Origin: Pseudoneobacillus sp042683745
Lineage (GTDB): Bacteria > Bacillota > Bacilli > Bacillales > Cytobacillaceae
Assembly (NCBI RefSeq): GCF_042683745.1
Contig: NZ_JBHUJX010000025.1
Coordinates: 558,001 to 622,000, forward strand
Length of the DNA: 64,000 bases
Direction of reading: 5' to 3'
Part shown: piece by piece, positions 34,038 to 41,719 of the stretch
Numbering within the stretch: the stretch's first letter is position 1
Layout: each line of letters opens with the position of its first letter
Notes under the pieces: generated by a model
Databases searched by the model: none
Told to the model about the DNA's origin: nothing
What the model saw: the letters and a program-made list of their open reading frames with translations, nothing else
Position numbers and translations under genes: made by a program

Positions 34038-34122
34038 TTGCTAGCACCCCTTTTTTAAAATATCATAACATATTTTCATAATTTATCCTATATATGTCGT
34101 GATTACTTTGTTAAGAATCGAA

Positions 34123-34179
34123 TTATTTTTTCCTTTTTTTTCGGAAAAACATAGTAAATAAGAGCAGATTTAAAGACAT
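34123..34179 (-). pseudogene. Truncated YrzI-like ORF (18 residues)
   Basis: From ATG 34179, preceded by AGGAGGTACTTA, an 18-residue peptide MSLNLLLFTMFFRKKRKK. It aligns with the first 17 residues of the two YrzI-like proteins upstream (MTLNILFFTLTIKKRKM) and stops where their polar tail would begin. Either a decayed third copy of the tandem family or a functional hydrophobic-plus-basic short form; the good Shine-Dalgarno leaves both open. Confidence 0.6.
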
Positions 34180-34206
34180 TAAGTACCTCCTATAATATTG
34201 GCATAG

Positions 34207-34266
34207 CTAGGTGGTATCTTTCATCACCCATAAGCAATTTCTACACGATTGTTTCAGCATCAACAT
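34207..34266 (-). CDS. Possible 19-residue ORF
   Basis: MLMLKQSCRNCLWVMKDTT from ATG 34266, eight bases after AAAGGTGG. It lies between the second YrzI-like gene and the truncated copy. It contains a CxxC pair. No relatives recognised and it could be chance, but the ribosome binding site is well placed. Confidence 0.3.
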   Translation of the reverse strand: MLMLKQSCRNCLWVMKDTT

Positions 34267-34306
34267 TTTAATAACCACCTTTCCTTTTTAAGTAAAAATC
34301 AAAGTA

Positions 34307-34447
34307 TTAATATATTCGAGGAAGATTTGCTATACGCATTCTGTTTTCTTCTTCAACTTTTCGAATCATTTCCTGTTGCATATGTTCTTCAGGACTGACC
34401 ATTCTTTTTTTGATCGTAACAGTCATAAATAAAATATTTAATGTCAT
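34307..34447 (-). CDS. yrzI: YrzI-family small protein, copy 2
   Basis: A 46-residue protein from ATG 34447, following AAGGAAGTG. It starts MTLNILFMTVTIKKRMVSPE: a short hydrophobic stretch, a KKR basic block and a charged helical tail ending NLPRIY. It matches the YrzI family of small Bacillus proteins, known to occur in tandem and linked to sporulation by annotation. The neighbour at 34485-34625 shares the first 21 coding bases exactly and the next codons differ mainly at third positions, which supports selection on the protein. Confidence 0.8.
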   Translation of the reverse strand: MTLNILFMTVTIKKRMVSPEEHMQQEMIRKVEEENRMRIANLPRIY

Positions 34448-34484
34448 TTTTTTCACTTCCTTTTCTTTAATTTTGAAATAATCA

Positions 34485-34625
34485 TTAGTACAAACGCTGA
34501 ATATTCATTTGGTGGTTTCGATTTTCTTCGATCATTTTATAAATTGATTCTTCATGCAAATAATCTTTAGCTGTCATTTTTCTTTTTTTAATGGTTAAGG
34601 TAAAAAATAAAATATTTAATGTCAT
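34485..34625 (-). CDS. yrzI: YrzI-family small protein, copy 1
   Basis: A 46-residue protein from ATG 34625, six bases after AAGGAGGTG. It begins MTLNILFFTLTIKKRKMTAK, then a polar helix and the end NIQRLY. It is the upstream member of a tandem pair with the gene at 34307-34447: same length, same hydrophobic-KKR architecture, same terminal aromatic. YrzI genes lie in the yrh region of B. subtilis as well. Function unknown; the N-terminal amphipathic or membrane-interacting stretch suggests peripheral membrane location. Confidence 0.82.
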   Translation of the reverse strand: MTLNILFFTLTIKKRKMTAKDYLHEESIYKMIEENRNHQMNIQRLY

Positions 34626-34666
34626 GGCTCTCACCTCCTTTTAATAATCGATATTGCACACAAAAT

Positions 34667-34692
34667 AGCCGCAGGAAGATATCCCTGCGGCT
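34667..34692 (-). terminator. Hairpin 2 of a related tandem pair
   Basis: A 9-bp perfect stem AGCCGCAGG/CCTGCGGCT with an eight-base loop; ATTTTG follows on the minus strand. Its arm shares GCCGCAGGGA with the hairpin at 34734-34764. Confidence 0.75.
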
Positions 34693-34733
34693 TTGACGGA
34701 AAAATAGTTAAAGTCATTTTTCCAGACATAAAA

Positions 34734-34764
34734 ATGCCACAGGGCACAACTCTCCCTGCGGCAT
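34734..34764 (-). terminator. Hairpin 1 of a related tandem pair
   Basis: An 11-bp stem with one mismatch (ATGCCGCAGGG arm on the minus strand), nine-base loop and a T-run, 25 bases after the small ORF at 34789-34875. It acts as that ORF's likely terminator. Confidence 0.8.
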
Positions 34765-34788
34765 GGATAAATAAGATCGCGAATAACT

Positions 34789-34875
34789 TTATGAAGCGAT
34801 TCCATTCCTATAGGTCGAATGTGTTTGTTCTACATATGAAGTTTTTATTTCTAATACAGTTAACTTTTTCATCAT
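34789..34875 (-). CDS. Putative 28-residue ORF
   Basis: ATG 34875 (or the adjacent ATG 34872) follows GAGGAGGTTGA, an excellent ribosome binding site. The peptide starts MMKKLTVLEIKTSYVEQ and is polar, with no membrane segment. Two related hairpins lie immediately downstream, so it seems to be a separate short transcript between yrhC and the yrzI pair. Not recognised; could also be a leader peptide. Confidence 0.5.
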   Translation of the reverse strand: MMKKLTVLEIKTSYVEQTHSTYRNGIAS

Positions 34876-34975
34876 TCAACCTCCTCTACAGAATTTTTTC
34901 GCTTACTTGGTAAGTATAACCACATTTGGAAACAATGTAAACCCCTTTTTTAAAAATTTTCCATTAAATAAAAAA

Positions 34976-34994
34976 AACGCCTAATTTTGGCGTT
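34976..34994 (-). terminator. Terminator at the end of yrhC
   Basis: Stem AACGCC/GGCGTT overlapping the yrhC stop codon, followed by seven T on the minus strand. Confidence 0.8.
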
Positions 34995-35253
34995 ATTTCT
35001 TCGTCAAATATTTTTGTCCATCTTCTGTTTCTTCTAATTTTATTCGAAGCGTTTTGGAAAGTTGGAAAAATAAAATAGATGCTGCTAAAAATACAATAGA
35101 CCCGCACATTTCTGCTATTTGACTAACTGTTGTATTCATTTCATTCGGAATAATCGTTCCAAGATAAAAAAACACTCCTACAGCTAATAAAACAGTTGCA
35201 AATCGATGATAATCGATCATTTTTTCATATATTTTTTTAATCTCTATTTTCAT
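34993..35253 (-). CDS. yrhC: YrhC-like membrane protein
   Basis: An 86-residue protein with two membrane helices (about 16-34, FATVLLAVGVFFYLGTIIP, and about 46-63) joined by a short loop, and a charged C-terminal tail. It matches the YrhC family and sits after mccB as in the B. subtilis mtnN-mccA-mccB-yrhC series, although here a terminator after mccB separates it. Function unknown. Confidence 0.85.
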   Translation of the reverse strand: MKIEIKKIYEKMIDYHRFATVLLAVGVFFYLGTIIPNEMNTTVSQIAEMCGSIVFLAASILFFQLSKTLRIKLEETEDGQKYLTKK

Positions 35254-35372
35254 GGCTCATCACCTATCATTTTAGGATTCTACTTATCTACTCTAACATA
35301 GAAACCATGATAATAGCGTTTGTAAATTTTAGTTATGTTTCCATTTTGAGCCCTTAAGACATATTAAAAAAA

Positions 35373-35400
35373 GGGACCATCCTATTATTAGGATAGTCCC
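35373..35400 (-). terminator. Terminator after mccB
   Basis: A 12-bp stem (GGGACTATCCTA arm) with one mismatch and a three- or four-base loop, followed by seven T on the minus strand. Confidence 0.9.
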
Positions 35401-35406
35401 GATATA

Positions 35407-36543
35407 TTAATTTTCCAATGCTTGCTTTAAATCTTCAATTAAATCTTCTACATCCTCAATACCAACCGAAATTCGCACTAAACCGTCTGTAATACCTAGT
35501 TCTGCACGACGCTCTTGCGGGATTGATGCATGAGTCATTCTTGCTGGTACAGATATTAAGCTTTCTACCGCACCTAAACTTTCAGCCAATGTAAAGTATT
35601 TTACTTTTGCTAAAAGCTTATCAGCAGCCTCCATGCTTCCAACGTCAAAAGATACCATGCCACCAAAGCCTTTAGCTTGCTTTTTAGCAATATCGTGATT
35701 TGGATGTTGCTCTAATCCTGGATAAAAGACTTTTTTAATGGAAGGGTGTTCCTGCAAAAATTGCACAATTGCTTTCGTATTAGATTCCGTCTCTTCCATA
35801 CGAAGACCAAGTGTCTTAATTCCTCTAATTAATAGCCAAGAATCTTGAGGTCCAAGAACACCACCTGTTGAGTTTTGAACAAAATGTAAGTCCTCACCAA
35901 GTTTTTCATCAGCTACTACAACTAATCCAGCAACGACATCGCTATGCCCGCCAATGTATTTTGTTGCACTGTGTAAGACGATATCTGCCCCTTGTTCAAT
36001 TGGTGTTTGCCAATAAGGGGTCGAGAAAGTATTATCAACAATCGTCAATAAGTTATGTTCTTTCGCTAATTTAGCTGCAGCCTCTATGTCTGTAATTTTT
36101 AATAAAGGATTTGTTGGCGTTTCAAGATAAATGGCTTTCGTGTTTGGACGGATCGTATTTTTTATATTTTCTAAATTACTTGTATCCACAAAAGTAGATT
36201 CAATTCCAAATCGATTTAATACTTTTGTCATAACCCTGAATGTTCCACCATACACATCATCAGTTAAAATAATATGATCCCCACTGTTAAATAACATCAC
36301 AACCGCTGTAATCGCAGCCATGCCAGATCCAAATGCAAAACCTCTTTTTCCACCCTCTAAATCTTTAATAAGCTCTTCAAGAGCGTGACGTGTCGGATTG
36401 CCAGTTCTTGAATATTCAAATCCTTTATGGCCACCAACACCTTCTTGCTTATAAGTACTTACTTGATAAATTGGGATCGACACAGCGCCCGTATGAGGGT
36501 CACTGCTTATACCACCATGAATTAATTTTGTTTTTTGACGCAT
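35407..36543 (-). CDS. mccB: Cystathionine gamma-lyase / homocysteine gamma-lyase MccB
   Basis: A 378-residue PLP enzyme of the Cys/Met metabolism family. It cleaves cystathionine to cysteine, alpha-ketobutyrate and ammonia. The PLP lysine is in LHSATKYIGGHSDVVAG (about 195-210); YSRTGNPTRHALE near residue 45 and the C-terminal SLGAVESLISVPARMTHAS are diagnostic. The start codon abuts the mccA stop, so the two steps of reverse transsulfuration are coupled. Repressed by CymR in B. subtilis. Confidence 0.96.
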   Translation of the reverse strand: MRQKTKLIHGGISSDPHTGAVSIPIYQVSTYKQEGVGGHKGFEYSRTGNPTRHALEELIKDLEGGKRGFAFGSGMAAITAVVMLFNSGDHIILTDDVYGGTFRVMTKVLNRFGIESTFVDTSNLENIKNTIRPNTKAIYLETPTNPLLKITDIEAAAKLAKEHNLLTIVDNTFSTPYWQTPIEQGADIVLHSATKYIGGHSDVVAGLVVVADEKLGEDLHFVQNSTGGVLGPQDSWLLIRGIKTLGLRMEETESNTKAIVQFLQEHPSIKKVFYPGLEQHPNHDIAKKQAKGFGGMVSFDVGSMEAADKLLAKVKYFTLAESLGAVESLISVPARMTHASIPQERRAELGITDGLVRISVGIEDVEDLIEDLKQALEN

Positions 36544-37467
36544 TTAAATCCCTCCTTCGTATATTTTCTTACTTAAGTATCTTTCACTGCTATCAGGAAA
36601 AATAATGACTATGTTTGTCCCTGTTTTTGCTAATTTTGCTTCTTCTAATGCGGCATGAAGGGCTGCGCCTGAGGAACTACCTACTAGTAGCCCTTCTTTT
36701 AATGCCACTTCTTTTACTCGATTGAAGGCATCTACATCCGAGATGGTATGAATGGCATCGAATAAACTAATATCCATATATTCCGGCAGAAATTCCATCC
36801 CAATCCCTTCTGTTTTATGTGGTCCGGCTTCTCCGCCATTTAAGATCGAGCCTTCAGGTTCAACAATAACTGTCTTTACCATAGGATTTTTTTCTTTTAA
36901 AAATTTGGCAGTTCCCATAAAGGTTCCACCTGTTCCTGCTCCAGCGATAAAAACATCAACCATACCACCAAGTTGATCCCAAATCTCTGGACCTAATGTT
37001 TTGTAATACGTTTCAGGGTTTGAAGGATTTCCAAATTGCTGAGGACTATAGGAATTAGGGATTTCTGCTAACAATTCATTTACCTTACTTATTGCTCCCT
37101 TCATCCCTTCAGATGTTGGGGTATGCACAATCTCTGCCCCTAACGCTTTTATTAAGTCTTGCTTTTCGATACTAAATTTCTCTGGGATACACACCATTAC
37201 TTTATAGCCAGTATTCAAGGCAGCTAATGCTAATCCAATACCTGTATTTCCAGCTGTTGGCTCAATGATCGTTCCGCCCGGCTTAAGTTTACCAGATTCG
37301 ATTGCCTCTCGTAATAACTCCTGACCTAGACGGTCTTTTACACTTCCACCAGGGTTCATGAACTCAAGCTTGGCGAATAATCGAACCCCTTCTGGAAGTG
37401 AAAAATGATTCAATTCAATCATCGGTGTCTGACCAATCATTTGATGTACATTTTGAAATACCTTCAC
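36544..37467 (-). CDS. mccA: O-acetylserine-dependent cystathionine beta-synthase MccA
   Basis: A 307-residue fold-type II PLP enzyme condensing O-acetylserine with homocysteine to cystathionine. The PLP lysine is in NPGGSVKDRLG (about 36-46), PTAGNTGIGLA binds phosphate, and GTGGTFMGTA and SSGAALHAA are conserved. It resembles cysteine synthase, but its operon (yrrT-mtnN-mccA-mccB) fits MccA. GTG start at 37467, seven or eight bases after AGAAGGA. Confidence 0.94.
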   Translation of the reverse strand: MKVFQNVHQMIGQTPMIELNHFSLPEGVRLFAKLEFMNPGGSVKDRLGQELLREAIESGKLKPGGTIIEPTAGNTGIGLALAALNTGYKVMVCIPEKFSIEKQDLIKALGAEIVHTPTSEGMKGAISKVNELLAEIPNSYSPQQFGNPSNPETYYKTLGPEIWDQLGGMVDVFIAGAGTGGTFMGTAKFLKEKNPMVKTVIVEPEGSILNGGEAGPHKTEGIGMEFLPEYMDISLFDAIHTISDVDAFNRVKEVALKEGLLVGSSSGAALHAALEEAKLAKTGTNIVIIFPDSSERYLSKKIYEGGI

Positions 37468-37487
37468 AATTAGTCCTTCTTTCTAAC

Positions 37488-38189
37488 TTATTGTTCATTA
37501 ACGGCTTTAACGATTTTCATGACAAGGTTAGCCGAGTTTACTGCTGCTTTTTCTAAATACTGTTCAAATGAAACATCAGACTCTTTCCCTGCAATATCAG
37601 ATAAAGAACGTATAATAACAAATGGTATTTGGAATTGATGGGAAACTTGAGCAATTGCTGCTGCTTCCATTTCAACTGCTTGCAGGTCAGTAAATTTACC
37701 TCGGACATTTTCAACACGTATTGGATCATGCATGAACGAATCCCCTGTCGCAATTAATCCTTTTACGACTTGGATGTCATTGATTTCTTCAGCAGCTTTT
37801 ACAGCTATTTGAACTAATTTTTCATCTGCTTGGAATGCTGCAGGAAGTTGAGGTACTTGACCGTATTCATAACCAAAGGCAGTGACATCAACATCGTGAT
37901 GGCGAACATCTGAAGAAATAACTACATCTCCAACATTTAATTCTGGGTTAAAGCCGCCTGCAGAACCTGTATTAATGACAACATCTGGTCTAAATTTTTC
38001 TAACAAAATCGTTGTCGACATTGCTGCATTTACTTTCCCAATTCCTGAGCGTAATAAGATCACATCCGCACCACTCATTTTTCCTGTTGTAAATTCGCAG
38101 CCAGCAATAACCGTCTGTTCTTTATTGTCAATATGATCTCGTAATAAAGTAACTTCCTCTTCCATTGCTCCGATGATAGCTATTTTCAT
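37488..38189 (-). CDS. mtnN: MTA/SAH nucleosidase MtnN
   Basis: A 233-residue nucleosidase cleaving methylthioadenosine and S-adenosylhomocysteine to adenine and the thioribosyl product. MKIAIIGAMEEEVTLL at the N-terminus, NTGSAGGFNPELNVGDVVIS (about 75), the VEMEAAAIAQV active-site region (about 170) and the Asp in IIRSLSDIAG are present. It feeds homocysteine recovery and thus MccA. ATG start after GAAAGAGG; 16 bases downstream of yrrT. Confidence 0.96.
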   Translation of the reverse strand: MKIAIIGAMEEEVTLLRDHIDNKEQTVIAGCEFTTGKMSGADVILLRSGIGKVNAAMSTTILLEKFRPDVVINTGSAGGFNPELNVGDVVISSDVRHHDVDVTAFGYEYGQVPQLPAAFQADEKLVQIAVKAAEEINDIQVVKGLIATGDSFMHDPIRVENVRGKFTDLQAVEMEAAAIAQVSHQFQIPFVIIRSLSDIAGKESDVSFEQYLEKAAVNSANLVMKIVKAVNEQ

Positions 38190-38205
38190 TAATAAACCTC
38201 TTTCT

Positions 38206-38844
38206 TTACTTTTTTTCCGCTTCTAATATCCAGACAAATTCATTACATTTACTAAAACGAACATCAAAACCATTTTTTTCGAGCATCGCTCTTAAAATAG
38301 GAATCGTTGTATAATATTCTGTTTGAAGGTCATTTGCTAGATTTAGATAGCCTTTAGATAACGCATCTGTGATAGCTCCTTTATAAGCTTCCTCAGACTC
38401 GTACATCGTATCCGCAAAGACTATTTTACCACCAGAAGCTAATTGCTTGCTATATTTCTCTATTGCATGTTCTTTTTCAACATCTGTTAAATGATGAAAG
38501 GCATAAGTACTTACGAAAGTATCAACTTGTGTCAAATCTGGATAAGTCATAAAATCTCCATCCAATACTTGCAAGCGTTGACCTAGCTTTTCATTTGCGA
38601 TGGATCTCATCGCAGGTGAAGGTTCGATTCCCGTCACTTGAAGGCCGTAATTAAGTAATTGTGTTGTTAAATTTCCTGTGCCTACTCCAAATTCAACTAC
38701 ATGACCTTTTGATCTTTTCGTAACTTCCTCTAAAATCCGATCATAGTGTAAAAAAACTTCCTTATATTCCTCATCATGACCAACCACTGTTTCATCATAA
38801 TAATCAGCCCATTGCTCAAATAACTCCAAGAATTCACGACCCAT
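38206..38844 (-). CDS. yrrT: SAM-dependent methyltransferase YrrT
   Basis: A 212-residue class I methyltransferase with motif I VVEFGVGTGNLTTQLL (about 49) and GIEPSPAMRSIA. It is the first gene of the methionine-to-cysteine operon; it produces SAH for MtnN, but the methyl acceptor is not known. Start at ATG 38844 (MGREFLELFEQWADYY), after GGAGAG; an earlier ATG at 38868 would add eight residues not found in the family. Confidence 0.93.
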   Translation of the reverse strand: MGREFLELFEQWADYYDETVVGHDEEYKEVFLHYDRILEEVTKRSKGHVVEFGVGTGNLTTQLLNYGLQVTGIEPSPAMRSIANEKLGQRLQVLDGDFMTYPDLTQVDTFVSTYAFHHLTDVEKEHAIEKYSKQLASGGKIVFADTMYESEEAYKGAITDALSKGYLNLANDLQTEYYTTIPILRAMLEKNGFDVRFSKCNEFVWILEAEKK

Positions 38845-38963
38845 GTTTTTCACTCTCCGCTTATTCATATAAATCCTATGAGTATACTATGAATTAAAAA
38901 TAAACCTGTTCCCAATTTAACACACAAACCACCAATATTCAACTCCAACTTTAGCACAGTAAC

Positions 38964-39014
38964 GCACTGGGGGTCTGACCCCCACCGCTTTAAAGCAGTG
39001 AAGGATCAGACCCC
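38964..39014. repeat. Diverged copy of the GGGGG-CTG-CCCCC palindromic repeat
   Basis: GCACTGGGGGTCTGACCCCC then an A, a CCG and CTTTAAAG; compare GCACTGGGGGACTGTCCCCC and GTGCTTTAAA at 15752-15784. Internal pairs: GGGGTCTGA (38970-38978) with TCAGACCCC (39006-39014), and CACTG with CAGTG. A TTTTT run follows on the plus strand, opposite to the flanking genes. Confidence 0.75.
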
Positions 39015-39043
39015 TTTTTAATGTTTTGTTGTTATATTAGAGT

Positions 39044-39775
39044 TTATCGTCGGTCATTTTGAAGGAGTTCTTCGACTTTTAGTGGTTTCCATCCTTGGCC
39101 ATCGACCCATTCGATGATGACACGATAGATTTGAGATTGGTCTTTTGTAGATATCGTTGCAATCGATTGACTTCCAGATGGATTATTTCTACCTAGGAAC
39201 CATACTGTCGTATTGCTAGGATCAAGTCCAGTGGCATATGTCATTGCTTGAATCATTTCTTGCCAATCAGTAGATTCGGAATCATAAACTGTATTATGTT
39301 CACCCGATTGCGTTGTGCCGACGGGTTTCCAATTAGGGTTCGTGATAGTTGTTTTCACATTTGGATCATTTCCACCTTCAGTTACAATATCTTCATACTC
39401 AGAATCATCTAGTGATTCGTCTTCTGTATTTGAGGTATCATCTGATGATTCAGAGTCTGTCCCTGAAACAGTTTCTGTTTCAGATTCACCAGTTGAGGTT
39501 GATTCATCATCTGAATCTTCTACATTTGATTCATTTTCTGAATCGTCTTCCTCGTTATTTGTACTTGAATCCTTTTGTCCTTTATCTTTGTTTTCTGTTT
39601 GGGTTGAATCATCTTGAGAAGATGATGCTTTCTCACCACCACCCCAAAAAATTGAAATAGATACAATGATGATTAATAAGACAACAATAGCAATTAAGCT
39701 ATTTAAAATTAGATTTGTTTTTCTCCTTTTCGCTCTTTGATTAGAACGAGAATCCCCATTAAAACTATGTTTCAT
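39044..39775 (-). CDS. yrrS: YrrS, membrane-anchored DUF1510 protein
   Basis: A 243-residue protein: basic N-terminus, one membrane helix (about 23-45, LILNSLIAIVVLLIIIVSIS), a long Ser/Asp/Glu/Thr-rich low-complexity spacer (about 50-130) and a conserved C-terminal domain with NPNWKPVGTTQSGEH and VEWVDGQGW-type sequence (IEWVDGQGWKP here). It pairs with pbpI as in B. subtilis, where the two are expressed in sporulation. Probably an extracytoplasmic partner of the penicillin-binding protein; no enzymatic motif. Confidence 0.9.
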   Translation of the reverse strand: MKHSFNGDSRSNQRAKRRKTNLILNSLIAIVVLLIIIVSISIFWGGGEKASSSQDDSTQTENKDKGQKDSSTNNEEDDSENESNVEDSDDESTSTGESETETVSGTDSESSDDTSNTEDESLDDSEYEDIVTEGGNDPNVKTTITNPNWKPVGTTQSGEHNTVYDSESTDWQEMIQAMTYATGLDPSNTTVWFLGRNNPSGSQSIATISTKDQSQIYRVIIEWVDGQGWKPLKVEELLQNDRR

Positions 39776-39842
39776 CTTATTCTCTCCCTTGCCTCTTCTC
39801 TAAGTACAATTACACTATTTTAACATGTCAATTTAAGAACTG

Positions 39843-41615
39843 TCATGTTCCATCATTTTGGCTTTTATTTTCATATGGGAAAATAGCATTAACCATATCA
39901 GCAAATAATGGATTTACCCCACCTTCATTTGAAGGGACCCCTAAATTAACCGCTACAAGAGCATAACGAGGATTTTTATAAGGAAAATAACCTGCAAACC
40001 ATTTATTATGTAATTCTTCACCGTCATTAATAACGCCCGTTTGTGCTGTTCCTGATTTACCTGCTACTTCATATGGAAGTTCTTGAAACCATCTCCCCGT
40101 ACCATGCTCATTGATAACCACTTCTCTTAATAGCTTTTGTAACTTCATTGCTGTGTAAGGGGCGATTGTCTCTCCTGGTATGATTTTTTTATCAAATTCA
40201 GCCATCGTTGTTCCATTTTTATATTCAATTTTCGAAGCTACCCTAACCATTTCCTTTTTTCCACCTCTTGCAATAGTAGCCATCATATTCGCTACTGCTA
40301 ATGGTGTGGCTCGAACCTCATGCTGCCCTATCCCTGAGTAATAAACAAAATTTTTATCTTTTTTAGCATCCTCAGTAGTGAAAATCCTTCCCTTTTCCTC
40401 ATCTTTCAGTTGACTGAACTGTTCAAAATGGTAAATGTTCCCTTCCCATCCTACTTTACTATTCATCCCTAGTCGATTGGCATAGTCTTCTAACAGGTTT
40501 GGGTCAATATCTTTTAATTCCCTTGCAATGGTCCCGAATGTGTTATTACAGCTTCTCGCAAAACTATTTGTAAAATTAAGCATACCATGCTGATATTGTA
40601 AATCAGGCTTTCCATTAATGACATTACAATCAAATAATCGTTTCGGATCATCCAATTTGTAATCAATCGCAGCAGCAGCTACAACCGTTTTAAAAACAGA
40701 ACCAATAATCTGTTGTTCCACCATCATATTATGCATACCTAACCCATTATATGGATCTTTTTGATTTATATTCGGCCTTGAAACCATTGCCAGTATGGAA
40801 TTTTCTTGTATATCTAGTAAGACTAACCCGCCTTTTTTTATACCATATTTATCTACTAGTTTTTCAGCTTCTGTTTGCAATTGGCGATCAATCGTTGTTC
40901 TAATATTTAGCGGATAAAAGGAGTTACCAGGATCGACATATTTTACATTAATACCAAATAAAGGAGATCCATCTCCATCCACGTGATAAACAAGCTTAGA
41001 CTTTCCTTCCGCTAATAAAAATTCATCAAAGCTTTCTTCCATGCCGGATACACCTATTAAAGTCTGAGTCGATAACTTTTTATCTGGGTACCGTTTTATT
41101 AATTCATTAGGATTTTCGCGAATAATTCCAATTAATTGTTCTGCTGGATAATCGGCGATACTATATTTTTTTTCAACAGCAAATACCCCTGGAATATGAA
41201 GATCATTAATTTTTTCCATTTGCTCTTTTGACAAAAGAATCGGGTCTGGATCCCCTAGTGCAAAAGGCTTATCATTTTTTTCTATTTCTTTAATAAGCGA
41301 GTATTTAGACATATCTAAAATATCGGCAACAGTATTTATATTCCACTCCATCTTACTTAGGAAGGGGAAAAGGATTAAAACGGGCAGTTTCTCATGTGTT
41401 AAAAACTCACCATTACGATCAAGAAAGTCCCCTCGTCCATTATCAACAATCATTTCTTGAGAACGTTGTTTTACACTTGCCTCAATTAAGTTAATATGAT
41501 GTTTCGTAAAATCCTCAGTTGCAAACAATTGAACTTGAATAAGCCTACCAATTAAGGCCATAATTCCCATCAACCAAAAGGTTAATGAAAGAATCGCCCG
41601 TTTTTTCCATTTCAT
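39843..41615 (-). CDS. pbpI: Penicillin-binding protein PbpI (PBP4b)
   Basis: A 590-residue class B penicillin-binding protein. A membrane helix (about 8-28) is followed by a PBP dimerisation domain and the transpeptidase domain with SVFK (about 305, nucleophile Ser), SCN (about 357) and KSGT (about 536, VAGKSGTAQTG). It crosslinks peptidoglycan; in B. subtilis pbpI is a sporulation gene under sigma-E. ATG 41615 follows AGAGGTGAACAAA; the GTG three codons earlier overlaps that site. Confidence 0.94.
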   Translation of the reverse strand: MKWKKRAILSLTFWLMGIMALIGRLIQVQLFATEDFTKHHINLIEASVKQRSQEMIVDNGRGDFLDRNGEFLTHEKLPVLILFPFLSKMEWNINTVADILDMSKYSLIKEIEKNDKPFALGDPDPILLSKEQMEKINDLHIPGVFAVEKKYSIADYPAEQLIGIIRENPNELIKRYPDKKLSTQTLIGVSGMEESFDEFLLAEGKSKLVYHVDGDGSPLFGINVKYVDPGNSFYPLNIRTTIDRQLQTEAEKLVDKYGIKKGGLVLLDIQENSILAMVSRPNINQKDPYNGLGMHNMMVEQQIIGSVFKTVVAAAAIDYKLDDPKRLFDCNVINGKPDLQYQHGMLNFTNSFARSCNNTFGTIARELKDIDPNLLEDYANRLGMNSKVGWEGNIYHFEQFSQLKDEEKGRIFTTEDAKKDKNFVYYSGIGQHEVRATPLAVANMMATIARGGKKEMVRVASKIEYKNGTTMAEFDKKIIPGETIAPYTAMKLQKLLREVVINEHGTGRWFQELPYEVAGKSGTAQTGVINDGEELHNKWFAGYFPYKNPRYALVAVNLGVPSNEGGVNPLFADMVNAIFPYENKSQNDGT

Positions 41616-41679
41616 TTTGTTCACCTCTCGTCAAAAGTGTTGACGAGTTTGCGAAAAATCAAACAAATAAGCTAAAAAA

Positions 41680-41707
41680 AGGACTCATTCGTTTTAGAAT
41701 AAGTCCT
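41680..41707 (-). terminator. Terminator after greA
   Basis: An 11-bp stem (AGGACTTATTC arm) with one mismatch and a six-base loop, 12 bases after the greA stop, with a T-run on the minus strand. Confidence 0.88.
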
Positions 41708-41719
41708 CTTTTCATATTA

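Noticed and set aside
39315..39660. Two plus-strand Ser- or Leu-rich ORFs opposite yrrS
   Set aside because: They mirror the low-complexity Ser/Asp/Glu region of yrrS and carry no ribosome binding site.
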